Notes under the pieces: generated by a model
Told to the model about the DNA's origin: nothing
Database searches by the model: none
Seen by the model: only the letters and a program-made list of their open reading frames with translations
Program-made: the position numbers and the translations under genes
NCBI GenBank assembly: GCA_016714465.1
Contig: JADKDT010000010.1
Span: 94,575 to 158,574 of the forward strand
Origin: Candidatus Brachythrix odensensis
GTDB taxonomy: Bacteria > Chloroflexota > Anaerolineae > J036 > Brachytrichaceae
Direction: 5' to 3'
Length of the DNA: 64,000 nucleotides
In this document: positions 25,083-32,962 of the stretch, one piece after another
How the letters are laid out: the number at the start of each line of letters is the position of its first letter
How positions within the stretch are numbered: the stretch's first letter is position 1

Positions 25083-26231
25083 ATGCGATTTGACCTCCTC
25101 ATCAAGAATGGGCGCCTGATCGACCCCGCCTCCCGCCGGGATGGCCAATTTGACGTCGCCGTGTATCGCGGCCGCGTCGCAGCCGTGGAGCCCTCGATTC
25201 CCGCGAGCGCCGCGTCGTCGGTGGTGGACGCGACTGGCCTGCTTGTCGTGCCGGGTCTGGTCGACCTGCACACCCACGTCTATCACGGCGCCACCTACTG
25301 GGGGATTGAGCCCGACCCCGTGGCCGCTCGCACCGGCGTCACCACCTGGCTGGATGTTGGCTCGGCCGGCGCGTGGAACGTCATTGGGTTGCGTGATTTC
25401 GTTGCGCGAAAGTCGCAGGCGCGCATCTACGCGTATTTGAATATCTCCGGAATCGGGCTGACCGCGCCGACCTGGGAGTCGGCGAATCTGGGTTATCTGG
25501 ATGTGCCCCTGGCGACAAGAATGGCCGAAGCCAACCGCGATTTTGTGATTGGGATCAAGACCCGGATCGACGTGAACACGGTTGGCGGGAATGGGGCCGA
25601 GCCGCTCCGGCGCGCACGGACGGTCGCCGACGACGTCGGCATGCCGCTCATGGTTCACATCGGGAAGGGCCCGCCCACCATCGAGGAAGTTCTGACTTAT
25701 CTCAAGCCGGGCGATATTCTCACCCACTGCTGCACCGGCCACAATATGCGCCTGATTGACGAGAAAGGCCGGCCGCTCGAGGCCGCCCGGCGCGCGCAGG
25801 ACGCCGGGGTGATCCTGGACATCGGGCATGGCGCGGGCTCGTTTGATTTCGAGACAGCCGAGGCCATGCTCAGCCATGGCATGCGCCCGGATGTAATCTC
25901 GTCGGACATCCACCAACTCAGTGTGCGTGGTCCGATGTTTGACCTGCCGACGACGCTGAGCAAGTTCCTCACCCTCGGGATGAGCCTGCCGGACGTCATC
26001 GCGTCCGCGACGGCGCGCCCGGCCGCGGCCATGGGGTTGGCCGGCCAGGTGGGGTCGCTGGCGGATGCCGACATTGCGCTGTTCCGGCTGGAACAGGGCA
26101 GCTTTAGCTTCGCCGATGTTTTCTCGCACACCCGCACAGGCGCGCAGCGCCTGGTGTGTGAGGGGACTTATCTGGGCGGGCGGCTGATGTCGCGGGCGCC
26201 GGAGCCGCCGCCCGCGCCCTGGATCGCTTAA
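25083..26231 (+). CDS. Amidohydrolase/deacetylase family metallohydrolase
   Basis: A 382-residue TIM-barrel amidohydrolase with the EF_0837/deacetylase-like pattern. The metal-binding HTH is in PGLVDLHTHVYHG. VIGIKTRID supplies a candidate bridging lysine; LMVHIGKGP, ILTHCCTGHNM and VISSDIHQLS supply further His and Asp ligands. The beta-sandwich N- and C-termini fit the superfamily (FDLLIKNGRLIDP). It probably hydrolyses an N-acyl or cyclic amide substrate. ATG 25083 is set by the -10 box and by homology; the longer frame includes promoter sequence. Confidence 0.87.
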   Translation: MRFDLLIKNGRLIDPASRRDGQFDVAVYRGRVAAVEPSIPASAASSVVDATGLLVVPGLVDLHTHVYHGATYWGIEPDPVAARTGVTTWLDVGSAGAWNVIGLRDFVARKSQARIYAYLNISGIGLTAPTWESANLGYLDVPLATRMAEANRDFVIGIKTRIDVNTVGGNGAEPLRRARTVADDVGMPLMVHIGKGPPTIEEVLTYLKPGDILTHCCTGHNMRLIDEKGRPLEAARRAQDAGVILDIGHGAGSFDFETAEAMLSHGMRPDVISSDIHQLSVRGPMFDLPTTLSKFLTLGMSLPDVIASATARPAAAMGLAGQVGSLADADIALFRLEQGSFSFADVFSHTRTGAQRLVCEGTYLGGRLMSRAPEPPPAPWIA

Positions 26232-26236
26232 CCAAT

Positions 26237-26279
26237 CCGAAACGATGATCCCGGGCAAAGCGGGGGATCATCGTTTCGG
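26237..26279. terminator. Hairpin between convergent amidohydrolase and selD genes
   Basis: Stem of 16 bp (26237-26252 with 26264-26279) around an imperfect 11-nt centre. Its placement between two stop codons supports bidirectional termination. Confidence 0.7.
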
Positions 26280-26286
26280 GGGAACC

Positions 26287-27339
26287 CTATGAAACGAAGA
26301 TGCCGTTGCTGGCGACGACTGAGCCGATGATCCACGCGTCCTCGCCAGCGGCGCGCATCTGAGAGATGATGTCTTTCGCGCGATCGGGAATAACGGAAAT
26401 AAGCAATCCTCCGGACGTCTCGGGATCGAACAGCAGCATTTCCTGCCAGTCGGCGAGCTTGCGCCCAAAGTGCGTCTCGGGCCGGGCGGCCCGGGCGTTG
26501 GTCTCCGCGCCGCCGGGGAAGATCCACTGCTTGGCATAGTCCAGCGCGCCGGGCAGGAAGGGCAGGGCGTCCCAGGCGATCTCAAAACCGACGCCGGCCT
26601 GATTGGCCATTTCGAGGGCGTGCCCGATCAAGCCAAACCCGGTGATGTCCGTGGCGGCCGTCGCCCCGGCAGACCTGGCCGCGCGGGCCGCGGCGCGGTT
26701 GAGCCGGGCCATGTTGCCGACGGCGGCGTCGAGATGGGCGGGGTCACTAATGGCCTCCCGCTTGAGGGCCGTCGTCAGCACCCCCACGCCGAGCGGCTTT
26801 GTAAGAATCAACACGTCACCAACCCGCGCGCCACCTTTGGCCATCAGCCCGTCCGGGCGCATCAGGCCGGTTACGCACAAGCCGTATTTGGGCTCCCTAT
26901 CCTTCACGCTGTGCCCGCCGGCGATGGCAATGCCGGCCTCGGCGACCTTGTCCGCCCCGCCGCGCAGGATCTCGCTGATTATGTCGGGGTCCAAGTCCTC
27001 GGGGAAGGCGCACAGATTCAGGGCGAAGAGCGGTTCGGCGCCCATCGCATAGATATCGCTGAGCGCGTTGGCGGCCGCGATGGCGCCAAACCAGTACGGA
27101 TCGTCGACGACGGGCGGGAAGAAGTCGACGGTCTGGACGATGGCCTGGGTTTCATTCAAACGGTAGACGGCGGCGTCATCGGGCGCGCCAAGGCCCACCA
27201 GCAGGTTGGGGAAATCGGCTGGTCTAAAGCGCGCCTGGAGCGGCCGCAACACGGCGGCCAGGGCCTCGGGCCCGAGCTTGCTCGCTCACCCGGCGCAGGT
27301 CGCCATCGAGGTCAGACGGATCTTCTTGCCTGTTGACAT
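26287..27339 (-). CDS. selD: Selenide, water dikinase SelD, selenocysteine-containing
   Basis: A 350-residue SelD making selenophosphate from selenide and ATP, the Se donor for Sec-tRNA and selenouridine. The frame begins at ATG 27339 (STGKKIRLTSMATCAG) and meets an in-frame TGA at 27288-27286, after which homology continues without break (ASKLGPEALAAVLRPLQ). Sec18 takes the place of the catalytic Cys (E. coli Cys17), with the essential Lys following as K21. A 12-nt self-complementary segment (27276-27265) about 9 nt after the TGA could form the core of a bacterial SECIS. Later motifs such as VDFFPPVVDDPYWFGAIAAANALSDIYAMG and DITGFGLIGHALEM are standard. Starting at the internal ATG 27252 would lose the active site. 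Confidence 0.93.
27286..27288 (-). other. Selenocysteine codon (in-frame TGA) in selD
   Basis: TGA read as residue 18 of SelD, within TCAG-U-ASKLG. It sits at the family's conserved Cys/Sec position, with conserved sequence on both sides in the same frame. Confidence 0.9.
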
Positions 27340-27348
27340 GCTCACGAG

Positions 27349-27354
27349 ATTGTA
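27349..27354 (-). promoter_or_regulatory. -10 box of selD
   Basis: TACAAT on the minus strand ends 10 nt before the ATG at 27339, inside the 40-nt gap to the upstream gene, so selD has its own promoter. It also supports the upstream start. Confidence 0.55.
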
Positions 27355-27379
27355 GCGGGTGGGCACGCGTAGCGCGCCC

Positions 27380-28342
27380 CTAATCGTTGAACACGATGCG
27401 CGTCCCCGCGCCCGTGAGCTGGGCGGCATGGTAGACCTGCCATGCCACGACGAGATCCTGAAATGCCAGGCCCACCGCGCCGTAGACGGTGATCTCGCCG
27501 GGGCTGCTGCGGCCCGTCGCGCGCCCGGCCAAAACGTCGCCCAGCTCGGCGTGGACCTGGCGGATGCTGAGGCCCGCGCCGGCGATCGCACCCATGCTGG
27601 CGGCCAGGTCGCGGTCGTCGCAGACAAATACGCTGTGCCTGAGCAGCTCGGCGCTGACCTCGCACTTGCCAGGTTCGTCGGGGCCGATGGTGGTGATGTG
27701 CGCGCCCGGTTGAATCAAGTTGCTGAACAGAAAGGCCTCGCGCGCCCAGGTGGCCGTGAAAATGATGTCTGCGTCGCCGACCGCACTCGCAACCGAGTCA
27801 CTGACGATGATCGGCACGCCCAGGTCGTCTTCGGCTCGCTTGGCATACAGCGAGGCCTGGGCCGGGTTGACGTCATAGACAAAGACCCGCTTGATCGGGC
27901 GCAGTCTGGCCAGGCCGCGCAGCAGGAATCCGCCTTGATTCCCCGCCCCGATCACAGCGACATCGCCCGCTTCCGGGCGGGCGAGCGTGTGCGCGCCCAG
28001 GGCGCCCGAAAAGCCGGTCCGGACCGCGGTGAGATAGCCCGCGTCCAACACTGCCAGCAATGCGCCCGTTGGCAGATCGTGCAAGGCAATGATGCCGCCG
28101 CTGGTCGGATTCTGGGCCGGGTTCTTTGACTGAACGGTGACGGTATAGGCCTGTATTTCAGGCGCGAGGCCGGGGAACAGCAGCATCGCCGAGGTCGCGC
28201 CGGGCAACGGCGAACGCACGCGCTGGGCGGGGATTCGGCGCTCGGCCGAGTAGGCGACAAAGCCGCGCGCCAGGGCGGGCAGGATCGCGTCGGGGTCGAG
28301 CAACGGCACAATTTGCGAGCGCGTCAGCACGATCGTGTCCAT
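27380..28342 (-). CDS. Ornithine cyclodeaminase / mu-crystallin family dehydrogenase
   Basis: A 320-residue NAD(P)-binding protein of the OCD/mu-crystallin family. It has the DLPTGALLAVLDAGYLTAVRTGFSGALGAHTLARP active-site stretch, a Rossmann motif VAVIGAGNQGGFLLRGLA, and DIIFTATWAREAFLFSNLIQPGAHITTIGPDEPGKCEV. Members include ornithine cyclodeaminase, alanine dehydrogenase and ketimine reductase; the exact substrate is not decidable here. It is upstream of selD on the same strand, with selD having its own promoter. Confidence 0.87.
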   Translation of the reverse strand: MDTIVLTRSQIVPLLDPDAILPALARGFVAYSAERRIPAQRVRSPLPGATSAMLLFPGLAPEIQAYTVTVQSKNPAQNPTSGGIIALHDLPTGALLAVLDAGYLTAVRTGFSGALGAHTLARPEAGDVAVIGAGNQGGFLLRGLARLRPIKRVFVYDVNPAQASLYAKRAEDDLGVPIIVSDSVASAVGDADIIFTATWAREAFLFSNLIQPGAHITTIGPDEPGKCEVSAELLRHSVFVCDDRDLAASMGAIAGAGLSIRQVHAELGDVLAGRATGRSSPGEITVYGAVGLAFQDLVVAWQVYHAAQLTGAGTRIVFND

Positions 28343-28371
28343 GGGGCGAGTGTATCGCAGCGAGGTGTTGT

Positions 28372-28418
28372 TCGGGGAGCGATAGTCCCCAGCGGAGCTG
28401 GGGACTATCGCTCCCCGA
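28372..28418. repeat. GNA-tipped perfect 22-bp-stem hairpin overlapping a stop codon
   Basis: Arms 28372-28393 and 28397-28418 are perfect complements with loop GGA (tip GCGGAGC). The last four codons and the TAG of the histidine kinase (28405-28407) lie inside the right arm. Confidence 0.9.
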
Positions 28419-29670
28419 GATGATTCTTCGGGTGCCCGCCGATCGGAAGGGTGAAGCGGACGGTGGTACCCCGGCCGAGCACGCTGGTGATGCTGATCGT
28501 GCCGTGGTGGGCTTTGACCAGGGCGCGCGAAATAGCGAGGCCCAGGCCGGTTCCGCCCCCCAACTCGCTGCGTTGGCGCGATTTTTCGCCGCGGTAGAAC
28601 CGATCAAAAACATGGGGCAGATCCGTTGGCGCGATGCCTTCGCCGGTATCGCTCACTGCGATCGTGACCGCGTGGCCGATTGGTTCGGCCGCGATGTCAA
28701 TCCGCCCGCCGGCCGGGGTGTGGGCGAGGGCGTTGCCAATCAGGTTGTTCAACACCCGCTGAATGTGAGCCGGGCTGAGGATGACCGCTTCCATCCCGTC
28801 TCCGACCGAACCGGCCAGGGCCACACCCCGTCGCTCGGCCACAACGCTCATCGCGCGGACGGTATCGGAGACCAGGTCGCCAATTTCACAGGGCATGAGA
28901 TCGAGAGTCAGCCCGCCGGCATCGGCGGTTGCCAGATCGAACAGGTCGTCGATGAGCCGGTTCAGGGCCAGCGTGTCGGTCCTGATCGAGGCCAGGTAGC
29001 GTGGCACTTCATCCTCCCGCACCATGCCGTCGGCCAGGGCTTCAACCCGCGCCCGGATGCTGGTCAGAGGCGTGCGCAGATCGTGCGACACCCAGGCGAT
29101 GAGGTCGCGCCGCATCTGATTGAGTTGGTCTTCCTGTTCGCGCGCCATCGCCAGCCGGGCGGTCATCTCGTTGAACGCGCGGGCCAGGCGCGAAATCTCA
29201 TCCCGCCCGGATTCGCTTGCCCGTGCCGACAGGTCGCCGCCCCGGACTGCCTCGGCCGCCCGGGTGACATCGGTGATGCCGGCGCTCAGGCTGCTGGCCA
29301 CGAAGTAGCTGAAGACCAGCATGACCCCGGTCGCGTAGATCATGATCACGAGCACCAGCAGCGCGTCGTGGTCGCTCAGGAACATCAGGTTGGCGGTCGC
29401 TGCGATGGTGAGCAGGATGAGCCCGGCCCCAACCGCATACGTGACGAACAGGGCCATCGCCAGATGGGTGAATTGACGCCACCACGATTGGCGCAGGGCG
29501 ATGGCCGCCCCGGCCGAGGAGACTACGATGGGGATGGCGAAGAGAAGCGCAAACAGCGGGGCGTCGGCCGAAGTCGGGCGCAGCACGATGCCGACGAGTC
29601 CAACGCTCACGGCCACCACCCCGGCCAGGGCGAGCGCAAATCCCAGGCTGCGCTTTGCGTTGACTCTCAT
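28405..29670 (-). CDS. Sensor histidine kinase (two TM segments, HAMP)
   Basis: A 421-residue membrane kinase. Two pairs of hydrophobic segments lie in the first ~140 residues with no sizeable periplasmic loop, followed by HAMP (about 130-185). The HisKA domain has the phospho-His in WVSHDLRTPLTS. The HATPase domain has NLIGNALAHTP (N box), DTGEGI (G1) and GGGTGLGLAISRALVKAHHG (G2). It phosphorylates the response regulator encoded immediately upstream (ATGA overlap). The extreme C-terminus (NHLGER) is encoded by hairpin sequence. Confidence 0.92.
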   Translation of the reverse strand: MRVNAKRSLGFALALAGVVAVSVGLVGIVLRPTSADAPLFALLFAIPIVVSSAGAAIALRQSWWRQFTHLAMALFVTYAVGAGLILLTIAATANLMFLSDHDALLVLVIMIYATGVMLVFSYFVASSLSAGITDVTRAAEAVRGGDLSARASESGRDEISRLARAFNEMTARLAMAREQEDQLNQMRRDLIAWVSHDLRTPLTSIRARVEALADGMVREDEVPRYLASIRTDTLALNRLIDDLFDLATADAGGLTLDLMPCEIGDLVSDTVRAMSVVAERRGVALAGSVGDGMEAVILSPAHIQRVLNNLIGNALAHTPAGGRIDIAAEPIGHAVTIAVSDTGEGIAPTDLPHVFDRFYRGEKSRQRSELGGGTGLGLAISRALVKAHHGTISITSVLGRGTTVRFTLPIGGHPKNHLGER

Positions 29671-30368
29671 GTGGCCGCTCCATCAGCCGTCAACCGGTAG
29701 CCCACGCCCCAGACCGTGACGAGGCATTTCGGCTTGGTTGGATCAAGCTCGATCTTGTCCCGCAATCGATGGATGTGGACGGTGACGGTGCTGGGATCGA
29801 TGTACTCCGAGAATCCCCACACGTTGTCAAGAAGCTGCTCGCGTGAAAACACCTGGCGCGGGTGACGCATGAAGAACCACAACAGGTCGAACTCCTTGGC
29901 GGTCAGCTCAACCGGTTTTCCGTCAAGGGTGACCTCACGCGTGTCCGGGCGCAACGTAATGCGGCCCAGGGTCAGGGTCTGGCTATCCTGGACCGGGGCT
30001 GGTTGCGTCCGCCTCAGCACTGCCTTGACCCGCGAGACGAGCTCGCGCGGGCCAAACGGCTTTGGCACGTAATCGTCGGCCCCAAACTCGAGCCCCAGCA
30101 CCCGGTCGCTCTCATCCGTGCGGGCTGAGAGCAGGATGACGGGCGTGGCGCCCCGCGTCCGCACCCGTTTGAGGACTTCCAGCCCATTGACGCCGGGGAG
30201 CATGATGTCCAGGATGATCAGGGCGATCCGGGTGCCGTCGTCCTCGATCAGGCGCAGGGCGTCGGTGCCACTGGCGGCGACCAGTACGCCGAATCCCTCG
30301 CGCTCCAGGTAGCGTTGGGCGATTTCTCGGACGGTGGCTTCGTCATCGACGATGAGGATGTTTTGCAT
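29667..30368 (-). CDS. OmpR/PhoB-family response regulator
   Basis: A 233-residue regulator. The receiver domain (1-118) has DDE near the N-terminus, the phospho-acceptor Asp in IILDIMLPGVNG and Lys in DDYVPKPFGPREL. The C-terminal winged helix (about 135-230) has TAKEFDLLWFFMRHPRQVFSREQLLDNVWG and VTVHIHRLRDKIE. ATG 30368 (MQNILIVDDE) is chosen over a much longer frame lacking family character. It is followed by its cognate kinase with a 4-nt overlap. A half-site pair lies upstream at 30433-30448. Confidence 0.93.
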   Translation of the reverse strand: MQNILIVDDEATVREIAQRYLEREGFGVLVAASGTDALRLIEDDGTRIALIILDIMLPGVNGLEVLKRVRTRGATPVILLSARTDESDRVLGLEFGADDYVPKPFGPRELVSRVKAVLRRTQPAPVQDSQTLTLGRITLRPDTREVTLDGKPVELTAKEFDLLWFFMRHPRQVFSREQLLDNVWGFSEYIDPSTVTVHIHRLRDKIELDPTKPKCLVTVWGVGYRLTADGAAT

Positions 30369-30432
30369 TGGGTTGGCGCGAATGAGCCGGCTACAGTGTC
30401 GGCCACGCTGCGCACGGGCCCATGAACGGTCG

Positions 30433-30448
30433 CTTACAAAAGCCTTAC
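30433..30448 (-). promoter_or_regulatory. Direct-repeat site for the response regulator
   Basis: On the minus strand GTAAG occurs twice with an 11-bp repeat distance (30448-30444 and 30437-30433), the helical phasing used by OmpR-family regulators. It is about 65-80 bp before the regulator's own ATG, overlaps the upstream gene's stop codon, and suggests autoregulation. Confidence 0.45.
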
Positions 30449-31881
30449 GGCCTCGCCGGCGCCTCGACCCCAAAGAGTTCTTCAAGCAGGACTGGCGCGG
30501 CGCCCGGACGCTCGACTCGGGCGAGCAGGGTGTAGTAGCCCTCGGCGGCCGGTGCCACGAGTTGCCGGGCATACCCGCCGTCACCGGTCTGGGCCAGCGT
30601 GGCGGATCGACCTGGTCCTGGGCCTGTTATCCTAGCCGCGCCCGGGAGTGGGCCGCGCCAGACCAGTCGGACGGTGACCTGGGCATTGTTGACCGGCAGC
30701 CCCGCTGTGTCGTGGACGGTCGCCCGCGCGCCGAGCTGCCCGCCGGGCACAACAAAGTCGGCGTCGACGACAAATTCGACCCGCAGGTCAGCAGTGGCCG
30801 CGACGGCGCGCGCGCCGGTCTGATACTTGTCAAACAACTCCCATTGCAGGGCGGTCAGCGCCCCGTCGTTTACGTAGATATCGCCGTGACCGGCGACCAC
30901 CGGATAGGTGTGCCGGGCGCCGGGGTGGGCGGCGCTGCGCTGCGGGATGGTCGCATCACCGGCATCGGTTTCCCGCCACTCGACCGGGCCCCAGGCGCCC
31001 TGCGCGCTCAGGGGTACGATCCCAAAGGTGGCGGTCGGACGTTTGACGCCGATGAAGCAGATAGTCTCGACGCTTGGAGACACCTTGAGGGACTCGGTGA
31101 GGGCCTTGCCATCCTTGAGCATGGCATGCGCCTCGGGGGGCAGCCAGCCTGCGCCGTCGAAGGGATCCAGGACCTCATTGTTGGTGCCGCGTAGAAACGG
31201 ATCGTCGACGGGGATGATTTGATAGACCGACGGGAAGCTCCGAAACAGCGCGCGGGTGCGCTCCTGGATGTTGAGGATCGAGAAGCGCATGCGCAGAAAA
31301 GTGTCAATCCCGCTCGTGACGAGGCGCATGGCCTTGGGGGTGCCGTCATACGGCGAGCCGAACAGTAATAGCCGGTCCACCAGGGCGGCCGCGCCTTCCT
31401 TCTCGATCGCCCAGCGGGCCACGACGCCGCCGTTGGAGTGGCCGATCACCCAGGCTTTGGCCCCGCCGCGCAGCTCACTCCAGCGCGCGATCGCGGCGGC
31501 CAGTTGTTTGCCAGAGTCGCGGTTGCTCTGCCGCCAGTCGTAGGGGAACTCGAAGTAGTCGCGCTCCGATTCTGCATAACGAACAGGATCAACTTTGTAG
31601 CCCATACTGCTCAAGGCGGCCCGCAGACGGCTGTACTCCTCCATCTTCGCCCACGGCTGCAGAATGACGATCTCGTCAAGGATCCCCGCTGGCTCGAGCG
31701 CAGAGGGCCAGGCAAGTGACGACATCAGTTGATCCAACCAGCCTTCGATTTGGAACGGGTTGAGCGGGATCCGGCTCAGGTCGATCCAGCGCGTTTCCTT
31801 TGTGAGCGGGTCGCGCAGCTTGCTGCCCATGTAGCCGGGCACAAACACGAGAAAGTGGTCGGGAACGCGCGAGTTGGGCAT
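30445..31881 (-). CDS. LCAT-like alpha/beta hydrolase (lipase/acyltransferase)
   Basis: A 478-residue hydrolase. The N-terminal HFLVFVPGYMGSKLRDP is the oxyanion-hole region of the lecithin:cholesterol acyltransferase/phospholipase family, FEFPYDWRQSNRDS is its conserved FPYDWR, and the nucleophile serine is in WVIGHSNGGVVARW. Asp and His are plausible in DAGDATIP and GARHTYPVVAGHGDIY. The last ~110 residues (VEFVVDADFVVPGGQLGARATVHDTAG) form an Ig-like beta domain. No signal peptide is seen, although members often act on lipids or polymers outside the cell. Confidence 0.82.
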   Translation of the reverse strand: MPNSRVPDHFLVFVPGYMGSKLRDPLTKETRWIDLSRIPLNPFQIEGWLDQLMSSLAWPSALEPAGILDEIVILQPWAKMEEYSRLRAALSSMGYKVDPVRYAESERDYFEFPYDWRQSNRDSGKQLAAAIARWSELRGGAKAWVIGHSNGGVVARWAIEKEGAAALVDRLLLFGSPYDGTPKAMRLVTSGIDTFLRMRFSILNIQERTRALFRSFPSVYQIIPVDDPFLRGTNNEVLDPFDGAGWLPPEAHAMLKDGKALTESLKVSPSVETICFIGVKRPTATFGIVPLSAQGAWGPVEWRETDAGDATIPQRSAAHPGARHTYPVVAGHGDIYVNDGALTALQWELFDKYQTGARAVAATADLRVEFVVDADFVVPGGQLGARATVHDTAGLPVNNAQVTVRLVWRGPLPGAARITGPGPGRSATLAQTGDGGYARQLVAPAAEGYYTLLARVERPGAAPVLLEELFGVEAPARP

Positions 31882-31929
31882 GCCCGGATTCTAGGGCCGG
31901 GACGCGATCTGCGCAATCACTCCCAACTT

Positions 31930-31974
31930 CCCCAATGCAAATGCCCTGCCGAAGCCAGGGCATTTGCATTGGGG
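31930..31974. repeat. 19-bp-stem hairpin between divergent genes
   Basis: Arms 31930-31948 and 31956-31974 are perfect complements; the loop contains CCGAAGC. It lies between two divergently transcribed genes and covers the -35 region of the rightward gene, so it is unlikely to be a terminator. Confidence 0.85.
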
Positions 31975-31979
31975 ATCCC

Positions 31980-31985
31980 TATAAT
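31980..31985 (+). promoter_or_regulatory. -10 box (TATAAT) of the 31992 membrane gene
   Basis: Perfect TATAAT ending 7 nt before the GTG at 31992: leaderless arrangement, fixing the start codon. Confidence 0.6.
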
Positions 31986-31991
31986 CACTTT

Positions 31992-32729
31992 GTGACCATC
32001 GGCTTGCTTGTTGGCGCCATCACCACGCTTGTTTCGGGCGTGCTGGCGGTGCTCGTGCTGAATCGCTTCCGCCAGCGCGGCGGGATGCATCTGTTCATGT
32101 GGGGCATCGGCATGCTGCTCTACTTCGGCGCGGGCGTATGCGAGACCGTCCTTGCCTTTGGGTGGAGTGATCTGGCCTTTCGCCTGTGGTACTGGTCGGG
32201 GGCCATGCTGGTCCCGCCGGTCCTCGCCCAGGGCACGCTGTGGTTGCTGCGCAAAAAGAGCCCGTGGACGGCGGCCACAACCGCGGTGATCGGGTTCCTG
32301 GCCCTGGCGTCGCTGGTGTGGGTCCTGTCCATTTCACTCGATGCCAGCCAATTCACGCCCGGCGGAGATCTGGCGAAATTTCTGACCGAGAGCTATCGGG
32401 CGATCCTCCCGGCGAATCCGCCCAAGGGAGACGTCTCAGTCCGCCAGCTCTTGCCGCCAATACTGAACATCTATGGCACGCTCATCCTGGCGGGCGGCGC
32501 TGTCTACTCGGCGTATCTGTTCCTGCGTAAGTCGATCATGCCGAATCGGATGCTGGGCAACGTCCTGATCGCGGTGGGTGGTCTGCTTCCGGCGCTGGGC
32601 GGCACGTTGATCAAGGTCGCCGAGGCGCTGCCCGAACTCGCGGCCTTTGCGTCGGCGTTCAAGTACGCCGGAATCGTTGCGGGCGCACTGCTGTTGTTTG
32701 CGGGTTTCGAGCTGGCGATCCGACGCTAG
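31992..32729 (+). CDS. Seven-helix membrane protein of unknown function
   Basis: A 245-residue polytopic protein with about seven hydrophobic segments and short polar loops, ending FAGFELAIRR. The N-terminus reads VTIGLLVGAITTLVSGVLAVLVLNRF and the second helix MHLFMWGIGMLLYFGAGVCE. It resembles 7TM sensor or transducer scaffolds of bacteria in length and topology, but I recognise no named family. GTG 31992 is preferred over an ATG at 31935 inside the hairpin because of the TATAAT box 7 nt upstream. Confidence 0.65.
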   Translation: MTIGLLVGAITTLVSGVLAVLVLNRFRQRGGMHLFMWGIGMLLYFGAGVCETVLAFGWSDLAFRLWYWSGAMLVPPVLAQGTLWLLRKKSPWTAATTAVIGFLALASLVWVLSISLDASQFTPGGDLAKFLTESYRAILPANPPKGDVSVRQLLPPILNIYGTLILAGGAVYSAYLFLRKSIMPNRMLGNVLIAVGGLLPALGGTLIKVAEALPELAAFASAFKYAGIVAGALLLFAGFELAIRR

Positions 32730-32749
32730 AAATCATCCTATAAACATTC

Positions 32750-32796
32750 GGCGAGATCACCATCCCCGAGCGAAGCGCGGGGATGGTGATCTCGCC
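32750..32796. repeat. GNA-tipped hairpin, GGCGAGATCAC type
   Basis: Arms 32750-32768 and 32778-32796 are perfect over 19 bp, with a further GC pair closing a GAA loop (tip GCGAAGC). The outer arms are identical to those at 20787. Confidence 0.87.
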
Positions 32797-32842
32797 AATG
32801 ATTTTCAGGATGACTTCTCGGGCGACGTCCGCGACGTATGAC

Positions 32843-32887
32843 CCCGAGTCGCTATCCGCCGGCGCAGCCGGCGAATAGCGACTCGGG
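32843..32887. repeat. GNA-tipped hairpin (GCA loop)
   Basis: Arms 32843-32863 and 32867-32887 pair over 21 bp with one mismatch; the loop is GCA and the tip GCGCAGC. It is the second hairpin within 50 bp of the preceding one, both between the membrane gene and the response regulator. Confidence 0.87.
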
Positions 32888-32912
32888 AAGATTCATATGC
32901 CCGATTAGCGTG

Positions 32913-32941
32913 CGCTCAGAGTCCGCTCAGGCTCCCGCTCA
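32913..32941 (+). promoter_or_regulatory. Triple CGCTCA direct repeats upstream of response regulator
   Basis: CGCTCA at 32913-32918, 32924-32929 and 32936-32941, spaced 11 and 12 bp. This is the helical phasing of OmpR-type half-sites, ending 22 bp before the regulator ATG. It probably represents autoregulation of the two-component operon. Confidence 0.45.
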
Positions 32942-32962
32942 TGCTCGTAGACTATCAAGAAG

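Noticed and set aside
24837..26258. 473-codon minus-strand frame opposite the amidohydrolase gene
   Set aside because: Shadow of the amidohydrolase, whose metal motifs and promoter are on the plus strand.
27253..27285. selD starting at the first ATG after the TGA
   Set aside because: It would remove the conserved catalytic N-terminus, while the upstream frame carries perfect SelD homology and its own -10 box.
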